64,000 bases of DNA from JADMJV01 sp964649085 (GCA_964649085.1 CAZYPN010000017.1:51393-115392), one strand, 5' to 3'; counted from the first letter of the stretch, positions 8,570-17,604 are shown. The notes: a model not told the origin generated them from the sequence alone. Made by a program: numbers and translations.

Positions 8570-10611
8570 AAACCGTCGATCTGACCCAGGTTCCGCTGCT
8601 GGCGGCCGAACCCGCCAGCCCGCTGGGAGCGCCCGCCCATCTGGGTTTTCGCTCGGGAGTGGCCCCCTTCTTGCGCGGCCCCTACGCCAGCATGTACACT
8701 CAGCGGCCCTGGACGGTGCGCCAGTACGCGGGCTTTTCCACGGCCGAAGAGTCCAACCGCTTCTACCGCCGCAACCTGGCCATGGGGCAAAAGGGCCTGT
8801 CCATTGCCTTCGACCTGGCCACCCATCGCGGCTACGACAGCGACCACCCCCGCGTCGTCGGCGACGTGGGAAAGGCCGGCGTGGCCATCGACAGCATTCT
8901 GGATATGCGCATTCTGTTCGAGGGCATTCCTCTCGACCAGATGTCGGTCTCGATGACCATGAACGGGGCCGTCATTCCCATCCTGGCGCTCTATATCGTG
9001 GCCGCCGAGGAGCAGGGGGTGCCGCCCGAAAAACTCACCGGCACCATCCAAAACGACATTCTCAAAGAGTTTATGGTGCGCAACACCTATATCTATCCGC
9101 CCGCGCCTTCGATGCGGCTGATCTCCGATATCTTCGCCTACACCTCGGCTCATATGCCCAAGTTCAACTCGATCTCCATTTCGGGCTACCACATGCAGGA
9201 AGCCGGGGCCACCCCCGATCTGGAATTGGCCTACACGCTGGCCGACGGGCTGGAATACGTGCGGGCCGGCTTGAAGGCCGGGCTCAAAGTGGACCAGTTT
9301 GCCCCCCGCTTTAGCTTCTTCTTCGGTATCAGCATGAACTTGCTCAGCGAAATCGCCAAATTGCGCGCGGCCCGCCTGTTGTGGTCCAAGCTGATGCGCG
9401 GTTTCGAGCCGCAAAGCTCGAAATCGATGTGCCTGCGCACCCACTGCCAGACTTCGGGCTGGTCGTTGACCGCCCAGGACCCCTTCAACAACGTAGCCCG
9501 CACCTGCATCGAAGCGCTGGCGGCCGTACTGGGCGGCACCCAGAGCCTGCATACCAACGCGCTGGACGAAGCCATCGCTTTGCCCAGCGAGTTTTCCGCC
9601 CGCATCGCCCGCAACACCCAGCTGCTGCTGGCCGACGAATGCGACATCGTGCGCAGCGTCGACCCCTTTGGCGGCTCGCAGGTTGTGGAGCAGCTCACAG
9701 CCGAGCTGGCCGAACAGGCCTGGGGCTGGATTCAGGAAAGTGAGGAACTCGGCGGCATGGCCGCGGCCATTTCGGCCGGACTGCCCCAGCGCCGCATCGA
9801 GGAGGCCGCGGCTCGCCGCCAGGCGCTGATCGACTCGGGCAAAGACGCCATCATCGGCCTGAACCGATACCGCCTGGACCACGAAGAGCCTCTGGATATT
9901 CTCGAAGTCGACAACGCCAGCGTTCGCGAGGCCCAGCTTGAACGGCTTCGGCAACTCAAAGAGCAACGCGACGCCGCCCGGGTCGAAAGCGCACTACAGC
10001 AACTACAAGAGGGCGTGGCCGGCAGCGGTAACAGCCTGGAGCTGGCCGTGCAAGCGGCTCGAGCCGGAGCCACCGTGGGCGAGATGTCGCTGGCCATGGA
10101 ACGCGTCTTTTCGCGCCACAAAGCCCGCCCGGCCACTGTCAGCGGAGTCTACCTGAGGGAGTCCCAGCACATGCAGGCTGTTCAACAGTGCCTTCAGGCC
10201 ACTGCCGACTTCGAGCAAAAGCATGGTCGACGCCCGCGCATCCTGGTGGCCAAAATGGGCCAGGACGGGCACGACCGCGGGGCCAAGGTTATTGCCGCGG
10301 CCTTCGCCGACCTGGGTTTCGACGTCGACCTGGGGCCGCTGTTCAGCGTGCCCGAGGAAGTGGCCCAGCAGGCCCTGGACAACGACGTGCACCTTGTGGG
10401 CGTTTCGAGCCTGGCCGGGGGCCACAAAACGCTGGTTCCCGCCCTCATTCAAGAGCTGCGCCGGCTGGGCCGCCCCGAGGTGCTGGTGGTGGCCGGTGGG
10501 GTCATTCCCCAGCAGGACGAGGCCTTCTTGCTCAAGGCCGGTTGCGCGGCCGTGTTCGGGCCAGGAACGGTGATCCCCGAGGCCGCCCTCAAGCTGCTCT
10601 CGCTGCTGTAG
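8566..10611 (+). CDS. mutB: methylmalonyl-CoA mutase large, catalytic subunit
   Basis: A 681-residue adenosylcobalamin enzyme converting (R)-methylmalonyl-CoA to succinyl-CoA. The substrate barrel has YAGFSTAEESN, GLSIAFDLATHRGYD, LTGTIQNDILKEFMVRNTY and TAQDPFNNVARTCIEALAAV. The C-terminal B12 domain has GQDGHDRGAKV (the cobalt-binding DxHxxG), VGVSSLAGGH and VVAGGVIP. It overlaps mutA by ATGA, with GGAG 8 bp ahead of the ATG. No chaperone (MeaB) gene is adjacent. All expected catalytic segments are present, so it should be active with MutA. Confidence 0.96.
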   Translation: MKTVDLTQVPLLAAEPASPLGAPAHLGFRSGVAPFLRGPYASMYTQRPWTVRQYAGFSTAEESNRFYRRNLAMGQKGLSIAFDLATHRGYDSDHPRVVGDVGKAGVAIDSILDMRILFEGIPLDQMSVSMTMNGAVIPILALYIVAAEEQGVPPEKLTGTIQNDILKEFMVRNTYIYPPAPSMRLISDIFAYTSAHMPKFNSISISGYHMQEAGATPDLELAYTLADGLEYVRAGLKAGLKVDQFAPRFSFFFGISMNLLSEIAKLRAARLLWSKLMRGFEPQSSKSMCLRTHCQTSGWSLTAQDPFNNVARTCIEALAAVLGGTQSLHTNALDEAIALPSEFSARIARNTQLLLADECDIVRSVDPFGGSQVVEQLTAELAEQAWGWIQESEELGGMAAAISAGLPQRRIEEAAARRQALIDSGKDAIIGLNRYRLDHEEPLDILEVDNASVREAQLERLRQLKEQRDAARVESALQQLQEGVAGSGNSLELAVQAARAGATVGEMSLAMERVFSRHKARPATVSGVYLRESQHMQAVQQCLQATADFEQKHGRRPRILVAKMGQDGHDRGAKVIAAAFADLGFDVDLGPLFSVPEEVAQQALDNDVHLVGVSSLAGGHKTLVPALIQELRRLGRPEVLVVAGGVIPQQDEAFLLKAGCAAVFGPGTVIPEAALKLLSLL

Positions 10612-10693
10612 TACTTCGGGAGTACGGCCAGCGCTAAGCTCATCTCCTCCGCAGGCCGGAGGACAGGTTGAGCCCGAGAGGAACTACATCACC

Positions 10694-11443
10694 ATGGCAG
10701 ATCCCCAACTCCGCGAAGAAGACCGCATCGTGCTCGACATCTCTCATCTTGAGATCGAGGACGGTGAACCCGTGGACAACATCTTCTCGGAAAAGCAAAT
10801 GAGGCTTCTGACCGAAAGCCTCTATGCCTCGTGGCGAAATCCCGACGGATCAACCCCGGTTTTCGCCGCCTTTGCCAACGTCGGCCTGTTTTACGCCGTG
10901 AACCAGGCCCCTGTCGTTCCCGACGTCATGGTGTCCCTCGACATCGTGGCCCGACCCGACCCTTCGGACAAGTCGACTCTTTCCTATTTCTGCTGGGAGC
11001 ACGGCAAACCGCCCGATATCGTTATCGAAATCGTTTCCAATCGTGAAGGCGGCGAAGATTCTACCAAGCTTGAGCACTATGCCCGCATCGGAGTGGCCTA
11101 TTATGCCATCTACGATCCCGACCTCAAGTTGAGCAAAAGACCTTTGCGGCTGTTTTCTCGCCAAGCCAATACCTACGTTCCCTTTGTCGACCCTAGCTGG
11201 CTTCCAGAATTGGGGCTGGGACTGTGTCTCTGGAAGGGATGCTATGAGGGAACGGAGGGCACCTGGCTGCGCTGGGTCAACGACCGACGCGAGATGCTGG
11301 CCACCGGAGCCGAGGGCCTGGCCGCCGCCCAGGCTGAGGCCGCTGCCGCCCAGGCTGAGGCCGCCGCCGCCCATGCCAGGGCCGCCCACGCTGAGGCCGA
11401 GGCGGAGGCCCTTCGCCAGCAGCTGCGCCAGCTGCAAGGCTAG
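10694..11443 (+). CDS. Uma2-family protein with Ala/Glu coiled-coil tail
   Basis: A 249-residue Uma2 (DUF820) protein, a family with a PD-(D/E)xK restriction-endonuclease fold. The core motif appears as PDVMVSLDIVA and PPDIVIEIVS, with the closing segment YARIGVAYYAIYDP. The last 45 residues are a repetitive AAAQAEAAAAQAEA-type helix, probably a coiled coil for oligomerisation, a common Uma2 decoration. The cellular role of Uma2 proteins is not settled. It follows mutB but has its own 82-bp leader. Confidence 0.85.
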   Translation: MADPQLREEDRIVLDISHLEIEDGEPVDNIFSEKQMRLLTESLYASWRNPDGSTPVFAAFANVGLFYAVNQAPVVPDVMVSLDIVARPDPSDKSTLSYFCWEHGKPPDIVIEIVSNREGGEDSTKLEHYARIGVAYYAIYDPDLKLSKRPLRLFSRQANTYVPFVDPSWLPELGLGLCLWKGCYEGTEGTWLRWVNDRREMLATGAEGLAAAQAEAAAAQAEAAAAHARAAHAEAEAEALRQQLRQLQG

Positions 11444-11533
11444 TTCTAAACAGCTGTTCCCGGAAGCGAAGCGGACCGAACAGAAGTTCGGAACCAACAT
11501 CGGTCCTCGGAGCGGAGCGAGGAGGGCCAGGGG

Positions 11534-12259
11534 CTAGAGCGAACAGCCCGCGGGCGTTTCTTGGGAGAGGCGCAGCAGCAACTGTTCCCCACTGGGGCTC
11601 AGCCCCAGTCGCGGCAGCAACTGCTGGACGCGCTGGCGGGGAAGCCAGCCCCCCACGGCCGCATTGAGTCGAGCCGCCGTGGTGGAATCGGTGAACGAGC
11701 GGTCGTCGGGAAACATCTGGTAGAGCTCCCGAGCCAGGCCGCTCTGCTGTTGCAGGTAATACTTCTGGTGATAGTCCTCAGCCCGGGTAAAGGTGCCCAA
11801 GGACTCTACCTCGGTCAGGCCGCGCTTGCGGGCAGCCTGTTCTTGCTCGGGGTTGTGGAAGAACACGGCGCTGCGATACTGGCGGCTGAAGCTGCGACCG
11901 CCGAAGCTGCCTTCCTTCAGGGCCACGGCCAGCAGGTCGTCATAGGAAATGAGGCGCGGGTCGAAGTCGATCTGGATGGCCTCGCTGTGATCGCCCAATT
12001 GGTAATAGGTGGGGTTGGGGCGAGTGCCGCCGCAGTAGCCCACGCGGGTGCGCAGCACCCCTTCGAGACTCCCGAACCGGGAGTCCGGGCCCCAGAATCA
12101 GCCCAGGGCGAAGGTGGCGGTCTGAAAAGTCGCTTTGCCGTCCTGCTCCAAAGGTGGCAGGGGCCGGGTGGCGTTGCCACCGGGTGGGTGAGGTGAAGAG
12201 AACATTCGGGTTGCTCCAAATCCAAGCGTCATCAGTAAAAAGAGAAAAAACCAGCGCAT
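11534..12259 (-). CDS. msrA: peptide methionine sulfoxide reductase A, probable selenoprotein
   Basis: Reduces methionine-S-sulfoxide in proteins. Two reading frames abut at an in-frame TGA (12098-12100): the upstream part ends TATFALG and the downstream part begins FWGPDSRFG. Together they give the MsrA active site G-X-F-W-G with TGA exactly where the catalytic Cys belongs, then TRVGYCGG, NPTYYQLGDHSEAIQIDFDP, and a C-terminal Cys (AGCSL) that could resolve. Twelve bases after the TGA is a 7-bp hairpin with loop GGTTC. The frame is 241 codons from ATG 12259 and starts with a membrane/signal segment (RWFFLFLLMTLGFG), so the enzyme is probably exported or anchored. A sequencing error changing TGC to TGA is the alternative. 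Confidence 0.85.
12067..12100 (-). promoter_or_regulatory. SECIS-like hairpin after the msrA TGA codon
   Basis: On the reverse strand TGA is followed by 12 bases, then a perfect 7-bp stem GACTCCC/GGGAGTC closing the 5-base loop GGTTC. Bacterial SECIS elements lie directly 3' of UGA with a short apical hairpin about 11 bases away carrying G and U in the loop. Position, size and loop all fit; the bulged U of the E. coli element is not seen. Confidence 0.65.
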
Positions 12260-12319
12260 CTGAAAGGCAACTTCCCGACCGGACCAGGCGTTCCCTTGAA
12301 GCAAAACTTGGCGGAGCTG

Positions 12320-12335
12320 TAACAATTTGTTCAAA
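12320..12335 (+). promoter_or_regulatory. upstream motif, copy 1 (annexin gene)
   Basis: TAACAATTTGTTCAAA, about 85 bp before the annexin-gene ATG. It shares AACA-N4-GTTCA with sites before 15114, 47411 and 50909, and a C/G-rich run follows within 15 bases. It is a weak palindrome (AACA/TGTT). It could be a regulator site or part of a promoter. Confidence 0.4.
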
Positions 12336-12417
12336 TTCGACCGCCCGGGTTCCCACCAGAGCGCCGACCTGAGGGCTCTACAGTAAGTTCATCCACAGGA
12401 TGAAAGGAAGACCCACA

Positions 12418-14076
12418 ATGTCGCTCATTCGCCCTCAGTTCTTCAGCTTCAACTTCTTCGAAGGCTTCCCCCACTCGGCACCCTTTGCCGAACGATTGCT
12501 GGCCAGCGCCGCCGAGCTTCCCCGCTTTGACTTCAGTTGGCTTCAGGCCGTGATGCAGAAAGGTGGAAAGGGAGACCAGTTGTTGAGCAGCTGGGAAGAC
12601 ATGCCCGGCCGCACCCATCGCTGGGGTCGCAACGTCGACCTGGAAGTCAGCACGCAGGCCCTGGAAGAGATGAAACTGGAGCGTCAGCGTATGGTGCAAG
12701 ACCATCGCCTGACCCAGACCGAAAAGGGCGCCCGCTTTGTCGACCTGGACGGCGACGGCAGCTACAGCCACGGCGACGGGGTGCTGGTGGCCGTGCAAGA
12801 CGGCGCCCCCATCGACCAGGACCAGGCCATTCGCGAAGCCGACGAGATCCTGGGCAACTTCCTCAAGAACAAGAGCTACCCGGCCGACCGCCAGCGCGGT
12901 GAATATGACCGCGATATGGTCAAGCGCTCGCGCCTGGACAAAAACGAAGACGGAGTCATCAGCGCCGCCGAGCTGATGGAAGGCCTGACCACCCCAGCTC
13001 TGGGAGGCAATCGACGCAGCCTGAAGGTGTGGATCGACGCCAACGGCAACGGCAAAATCGACGACGGTGAACTGCACAACCCCAACGCTATCCCCGACTC
13101 CAAGCTGCCGGGCAGAACGCGCTCGTTGGAGATCGCCCGCAACGGCCACGACCGCTACGGCAACGGTGCCATCAACGCGCGAACCAGCCTGAACAACCCC
13201 AAGTTCACCGGCCTGGAAAGCGACGAATTTGAGCTGTTCATTGACGAGAACGGCAACGGCAAGTGGGACCAGGACGATCTGGACGGCGACTATCTGAGGC
13301 GCGCCCTGAGCGGCGACCTGACCGAGAAAGACTACGATCTGGATGGCAACGGCAACGTCGCCGACTGGGAGCGCAAAGTGGTCGACCAGAAGGCCGCGCA
13401 CCTGCGCTACCGCTTCGACGACAATGGCGATGGCGTGGTCACGGTGGACGAAATCGCCAACAACGGCGGAAGAATCCTGCACAACGGCCGCAAGGTGCTG
13501 ACCTTCTCCGAGTTCGCCGCCCTGTTCGACGGCCAGGTTCGTCTCGATGCCGACGTCTACACCGTGAACATCCAGGGCAAGCCGGTATCGGTCAGCCAGA
13601 TCGATATGAGCGCCATCGACCGCGACGTTGAAACCCTGTTTCAGGCCATCGACGGTTGGGGCACCGACGAGGATGCCATCAACAAGGTGCTGGCCCATCG
13701 CAGCAACTTCGAAATCGAACTGATCAAGTTGCGCTACCAGCAACTCAAGGGTGAGTCGCTCTACAGCGCGCTCGACGGCGACACCAGCGGCGACTACTGG
13801 GAAACTCTCAAGAAGCTGCTGGATGCCGACCGCAACGAGGGCCCGGCCGACCCGGCTCAGGCCCGCCACGACGCCGACGTCATTCGCCGCGCCGTCAAAG
13901 GCTGGGGAACCGACGAGGGAGCCATCATCGAGGTGCTGACCCGCAGCTCCCGTGCCCACATTGAGGAAATCAAAAAGGCCTATCGGGCCCAGCACGGCCG
14001 CGACCTGTGGGCCGACATCGACGACGATACCTCGGGCGACTTCCGCGACCTGCTGCGCGAGCTGGTCAACGGCTAA
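12418..14076 (+). CDS. annexin-repeat protein with six EF-hand-like loops
   Basis: A 552-residue protein. Residues ~105-345 carry Ca-loop signatures: DLDGDGSYSHGD, DKNEDGVISAAE, DANGNGKIDDGE, DENGNGKWDQDD, DLDGNGNVADWE and DDNGDGVVTVDE. The C-terminal ~150 residues hold two annexin repeats, each with the type II calcium loop GWGTDE and a downstream acidic partner in DGDTSGDYWE or DDDTSGDFRD. Annexins bind acidic phospholipids through calcium; bacterial examples are rare, and the combination with many EF-hands is unusual. There is no signal peptide. ATG 12418 follows AGGAAG. A strong terminator follows the gene. Confidence 0.88.
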   Translation: MSLIRPQFFSFNFFEGFPHSAPFAERLLASAAELPRFDFSWLQAVMQKGGKGDQLLSSWEDMPGRTHRWGRNVDLEVSTQALEEMKLERQRMVQDHRLTQTEKGARFVDLDGDGSYSHGDGVLVAVQDGAPIDQDQAIREADEILGNFLKNKSYPADRQRGEYDRDMVKRSRLDKNEDGVISAAELMEGLTTPALGGNRRSLKVWIDANGNGKIDDGELHNPNAIPDSKLPGRTRSLEIARNGHDRYGNGAINARTSLNNPKFTGLESDEFELFIDENGNGKWDQDDLDGDYLRRALSGDLTEKDYDLDGNGNVADWERKVVDQKAAHLRYRFDDNGDGVVTVDEIANNGGRILHNGRKVLTFSEFAALFDGQVRLDADVYTVNIQGKPVSVSQIDMSAIDRDVETLFQAIDGWGTDEDAINKVLAHRSNFEIELIKLRYQQLKGESLYSALDGDTSGDYWETLKKLLDADRNEGPADPAQARHDADVIRRAVKGWGTDEGAIIEVLTRSSRAHIEEIKKAYRAQHGRDLWADIDDDTSGDFRDLLRELVNG

Positions 14077-14086
14077 CCCTGGGCAA

Positions 14087-14117
14087 GGGGGGTCCCGAAA
14101 TTCGGGGCCCCCTTTGT
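14087..14117 (+). terminator. rho-independent terminator after the annexin gene
   Basis: A 10-bp GC-rich stem (GGGGGTCCCG with CGGGGCCCCC, one G-T pair), loop AAATT, then TTT. It lies 11 bp after the stop codon at 14076. Confidence 0.75.
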
Positions 14118-14212
14118 TACCTGCCGGCAACATCTTGCGGCCCGATTCCCACCGGGGCTCCCACCGCGGTGCTCTACTCTCAACCTATCGAATGGCAAAG
14201 GAGAACCTTCCG

Positions 14213-14557
14213 ATGTGTCAGATTCCGTCCTACCCCGCTCCCTGTCCGCCCGCTCCTCGAACCTGTAGCCCCTACCCGGTTCCCTCGAACCCCAGCTCGG
14301 GCGACCCCACAATCGACATGATGCTGCAGAGCAACGAGGCCTTTAACCAGATGTACCTGCTGACCTCGATGATGACGATGATGGAGCAAAGCTGGATGTT
14401 CTTGCTCTCGTTCCTGATGTCGTTCCTCCAGCCCGCTTCGGGAAGCACCGGCGATGCAAATCCGCCGGCTCCACCCGACCCTGGACCTGGCCCCGCCCCC
14501 CTCGAGAACGAGGCTTCCCAACGCGCTTTCCAAGCCATGACCAGCGACCTGAACTGA
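14213..14557 (+). CDS. small Met-rich hydrophobic protein
   Basis: A 114-residue product from ATG 14213, chosen because AAAGGAG lies 9 bp upstream; an ATG at 14193 is the alternative. The N-terminus is Cys/Pro-rich (PAPCPPAPRTCSPYP), then a Met-rich hydrophobic helix (YLLTSMMTMMEQSWMFLLSF), then a Pro-rich tail. No family is recognised. It sits 10 bp ahead of the next gene, so both are probably one operon. The layout is reminiscent of small exported or membrane-inserting proteins; that is inference. Confidence 0.6.
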   Translation: MCQIPSYPAPCPPAPRTCSPYPVPSNPSSGDPTIDMMLQSNEAFNQMYLLTSMMTMMEQSWMFLLSFLMSFLQPASGSTGDANPPAPPDPGPGPAPLENEASQRAFQAMTSDLN

Positions 14558-14566
14558 GGAGGAACG

Positions 14567-15010
14567 ATGCAGATTCACCGTATGGACTCGCCCTGGACGC
14601 GCGGCCTGGAAGCGCTCAAGGCCCCCGACCCCAGCGCCAGCGGCAGCGCCTCACTGCTGGCCTTTCAACCGCCCACGACCCCCAGCAGCGGACTGATCTG
14701 GCTACACCAACTCAACCTCTGCCTGGAACCTCGACCCCACAGCTCGGACCCCCATCCCATCCAGCAGGAAGCAGCGCGCCTGTTCGGGGCCGAATGGCTG
14801 GACCGTGACGGCGAGGCCAGCGTCTATGCCGAGGCCTCCAGCCCGGCCGGGGAGATCTTCTCGAACTCGCTCTTCGGGCTGCTGGCCGGTCCCCTGATGG
14901 AGGAAGAAGACGACGATTTCGACTCTTGGGGTGATAGCCCGGCGGAAGCTCCAGCGGCCTTCACCAGCAGCGTGGACCTGGATGCCTGGTTGGCGGTGCT
15001 GGACGACTGA
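14567..15010 (+). CDS. hypothetical protein
   Basis: A 147-residue protein behind a strong GAGGAGG ribosome site. The N-terminal third is low-complexity (PDPSASGSASLLAFQPP). The C-terminus is very acidic (MEEEDDDFDSWGDSPAEA) and ends SSVDLDAWLAVLDD. There is no signal peptide. It shares an operon with the Met-rich protein and could be its partner or chaperone, as small acidic proteins next to hydrophobic ones often are; no motif proves this. Confidence 0.55.
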   Translation: MQIHRMDSPWTRGLEALKAPDPSASGSASLLAFQPPTTPSSGLIWLHQLNLCLEPRPHSSDPHPIQQEAARLFGAEWLDRDGEASVYAEASSPAGEIFSNSLFGLLAGPLMEEEDDDFDSWGDSPAEAPAAFTSSVDLDAWLAVLDD

Positions 15011-15018
15011 ACGACGAG

Positions 15019-15035
15019 TTTAACAAGTTGTTCAT
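15019..15035 (+). promoter_or_regulatory. upstream motif, copy 2
   Basis: TTTAACAAGTTGTTCAT, followed 6 bases later by CAGG, about 80 bp before ATG 15114. It shares AACA-N4-GTTCAT with the copies at 12320, 47323 and 50827. Confidence 0.45.
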
Positions 15036-15113
15036 CTTTTCAGGCCGGCCGCCCACCAGCCGTCCCACCGCAACCGCATAAGCTGTTCCTGGAGATCATT
15101 CAAGGAGGAACCT

Positions 15114-16436
15114 ATGGCACTACCCCTCTCTATCATTCAGCTCGCCGACGCCATCGCCGGTCTGCGCGACACCCGTTCGGAAGAATTGGCCGTGAGCGAG
15201 TATCTGGGCGAACTTCGTGGCTGGATGGTCCGCGAAGGGGACTTCTGGGTTTCCGACGAGGATCTGGATACGTTGCAGCGAGCCACTGCCCTGGTGGACG
15301 AAGTGGAGCGACTGGCCCGCAGCCGCACCCAGAGCCGTGAGGACTGGGCCCGACGCCTGGTGGAAGCGGCTGCCCTGCTGACCTCCTACACCGACCGCCT
15401 GCGCTCGGCCCGGGAACACTGCTATTTCTTCAAAATTCCCGCCCTGGATCAGCTGGCGGTGGTGGCCATCGCCATCCTGAGCAAACGCGGAAAAATGGAA
15501 GCGATGCTGCGGCGCCTGCCGGCCGGAAAGGCCTGCCTGCAGGGCCTGGCTCGTGAAATCGAGCGGCTGCGCAGCAAGAATCTGCCCGACCTGACCGCCT
15601 TTGAAAAAGGGCTGCAGCAGGTCGGCCAGGGGCTCGACCAACTTCAACTCTGGGTGGACGGCCAGACGAACAACGTCAAGGAAGCCACCCGCCAGCTGCT
15701 GGAAGGGGGGCGTCTGCTGGAGCCGCTCTACCAGGCCCAGCAAAAGCGCGACTCGGTGTGCACCGGGCTCAGCGAGGTTGACGCTCTGCTCAGCCCGCTG
15801 GCCCGGGCCGCCGCCGAGGGCGACGAGAGCTTATGGCAGCAAACCCTGGCTCGATTTCTGGAGCAGGGCGAAGCGGTCGTGGTCAACGCCTGGAATCTGC
15901 AGCGCAACCGCCTGCTGGTGCCCAGCCGTGAATGGGATTTTGCCGTGCGCAACTGGGATCAGGTGCTGGTGCAGCTGCAAGAAGCGCTGCGCGGCGGTCA
16001 ACGCAAACCCATCTGGAAGAGCCTGAAACAGCTCGAAGAAACCGCCGCCCGGGCGCAACGTCGCTCGCTGCCTCTGGGATCGGCAGCGGGCACGGTCTTG
16101 GAGGCGCCGGTACAGGCCCTGGCTGGGGCCTTGAAGGGCGAGGTTCCTCAGGTGATGCTGCTGGAAGTGGTGCGCGCCTTTTCCGACCCCAGCGCACCTC
16201 CCGGCACCCTGCGCATTCGCCTGGTGCTGGAGCACTATCTGCGCGACCCCCAGCCTCAAAAGCTGCTGGAAGCTCTCGAGATGTCGCTGGAGCTGGTCAC
16301 GGAAATGAGCCGCCCCAGCTATGCCCTCAAGGGACTGGTCTGCCAGTGCTGCGGCCAGAGCTACTGCTTCGGCAGCGAGGACAACTTTTGTCTGGAGCCC
16401 GGCAGGGGGCACATCTTCCTCAACCTTTGCGCCTGA
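15114..16436 (+). CDS. large helical hypothetical protein with C-terminal Cys motif
   Basis: A 440-residue, predominantly helical protein behind AAGGAGG. Long Leu/Gln/Arg/Glu-rich helices (residues ~15-390) suggest a repeat or coiled-coil scaffold. The last 45 residues contain CQCCGQSYCFGSEDNFC, which could bind zinc. The helix-plus-cysteine style recalls the zinc-ribbon protein at 49556, where the Cys motif is N-terminal. No named family is recognised. It converges with the MFS transporter gene, overlapping it by 17 bp. Confidence 0.65.
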   Translation: MALPLSIIQLADAIAGLRDTRSEELAVSEYLGELRGWMVREGDFWVSDEDLDTLQRATALVDEVERLARSRTQSREDWARRLVEAAALLTSYTDRLRSAREHCYFFKIPALDQLAVVAIAILSKRGKMEAMLRRLPAGKACLQGLAREIERLRSKNLPDLTAFEKGLQQVGQGLDQLQLWVDGQTNNVKEATRQLLEGGRLLEPLYQAQQKRDSVCTGLSEVDALLSPLARAAAEGDESLWQQTLARFLEQGEAVVVNAWNLQRNRLLVPSREWDFAVRNWDQVLVQLQEALRGGQRKPIWKSLKQLEETAARAQRRSLPLGSAAGTVLEAPVQALAGALKGEVPQVMLLEVVRAFSDPSAPPGTLRIRLVLEHYLRDPQPQKLLEALEMSLELVTEMSRPSYALKGLVCQCCGQSYCFGSEDNFCLEPGRGHIFLNLCA

Positions 16437-17604
16437 GTTGCAGCAGTGCATAGAGAGGCGCCAAAACCAGACAGGTGGCCACGCTGGCCAGGGCCGAGTA
16501 GTGCAGAAAGCTGCCCATCTGGCCGGCTTGAAGGATGGACCCGAGCTGATGTGCCACCCAGGCGCACACGGCCCGGTCGACCAGCGACTCGGCCGACAAC
16601 AGGCTGGCACGATAGCGGGAATCGGGGATGTGCTCGTTCATCACCTGACGTTGAATCGGATACGACAGACCGGTCACCACTGCAAAGGCGTTGAGCCACC
16701 AAAAACAGTTGCTGGCACCCGGCAGGGTCAACCCCCAGCAACACAGCCCCATAGCCAGCGTCAGCCAGAAGACGGCCGCCAGGTCGCTCATCCAGCGGCG
16801 CAACGCCTTGGGATAGGCCGCGCCCACGGCCTCGCACAGAGTATTGATGGCCAACACGGTGCCGAACTGGCTGTAGTTCTGAGCCAGCAGCAGGGGCTGA
16901 AAGAGGTTGACCTGGACAATGCGGGTCAAAGTAAACAAGGCCACTCCCTGACCGATGACCACCAGCAGAGCCGGGCTGTGCAACAAAATTCGCAGCACCT
17001 CGCCCAATCGTGGGGTGTCGGCGCTACCCGGACGGGCACCGGCCACCGGCAGCGCCTTGGGGAACTGGAAGGCGATCAGCGTCGACAACACCGCCGAGGC
17101 GGCGCTGGCCGTGTAAGGCAGACTGGGGGAAAGGGCCACCAGTTGGTCGGTTAGGAAAAAACCCACCACCTTTGCGGCCAGTGACCAGGCCCGGCCACGG
17201 CCCTCGGCCTCTTTATACAGCTCGCTCTGCCCCAGGGCCTCGAGCTGATTGTAAAGGTAAGCGCTGGCCGCGCCTGAAATCAGGCTGCGCGACAGAGCCA
17301 GCAGCAGCCAATGCCAGAGAAACCCCTGATAGGTGGGAGCCATCACTGGCAGCAAATGGGTGAGGATGTGCAGCGCGGCCCCCACCCGCATGCAGCCCCG
17401 ATGGCCGAGACGATCGGCCAGAAAGCCGGTGGGGATCTCCAACAGGCAAAAACTCAGGTAGTAGATGCTTTGAATCTGGAAAATCTGCGGATCGGTCAGC
17501 CCCATTTGCTGCTGATACTTGTAGAAAATGGGCATCCACAGCATCATCGTGACGGTGACCTGAAAGGCGTAAAACAGCCGGATCAGCAGCTGAGCGCGGG
17601 GCAT
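16420..17604 (-). CDS. MFS transporter
   Basis: A 394-residue inner-membrane permease with about 12 hydrophobic segments. The signature loop between helices 2 and 3 is FLADRLGHRGCMRVGA, matching the MFS G-x-x-x-D-R-x-G-R-R pattern. The substrate is unknown. ATG 17604 is preferred over the upstream TTG because it overlaps the stop of the dikinase-like gene (TAATG), which points to coupled translation and perhaps related function. Confidence 0.85.
   Translation of the reverse strand: MPRAQLLIRLFYAFQVTVTMMLWMPIFYKYQQQMGLTDPQIFQIQSIYYLSFCLLEIPTGFLADRLGHRGCMRVGAALHILTHLLPVMAPTYQGFLWHWLLLALSRSLISGAASAYLYNQLEALGQSELYKEAEGRGRAWSLAAKVVGFFLTDQLVALSPSLPYTASAASAVLSTLIAFQFPKALPVAGARPGSADTPRLGEVLRILLHSPALLVVIGQGVALFTLTRIVQVNLFQPLLLAQNYSQFGTVLAINTLCEAVGAAYPKALRRWMSDLAAVFWLTLAMGLCCWGLTLPGASNCFWWLNAFAVVTGLSYPIQRQVMNEHIPDSRYRASLLSAESLVDRAVCAWVAHQLGSILQAGQMGSFLHYSALASVATCLVLAPLYALLQLRRKG

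Noticed and set aside
8455..9966. 503-codon reverse-strand frame in mutB
   Set aside because: Antisense to the conserved mutase; GC-rich coding keeps reverse frames open.
11476..11523. Two small hairpins (CCGAAC/GTTCGG and TCCTCG/CGAGGA) between Uma2 and msrA
   Set aside because: No T-run follows on either strand, so they cannot be called terminators with confidence.
12331..14133. 600-codon reverse-strand frame across the annexin gene
   Set aside because: It is the antisense of a gene with clear EF-hand and annexin motifs; its composition is valine/leucine shadow without any domain.
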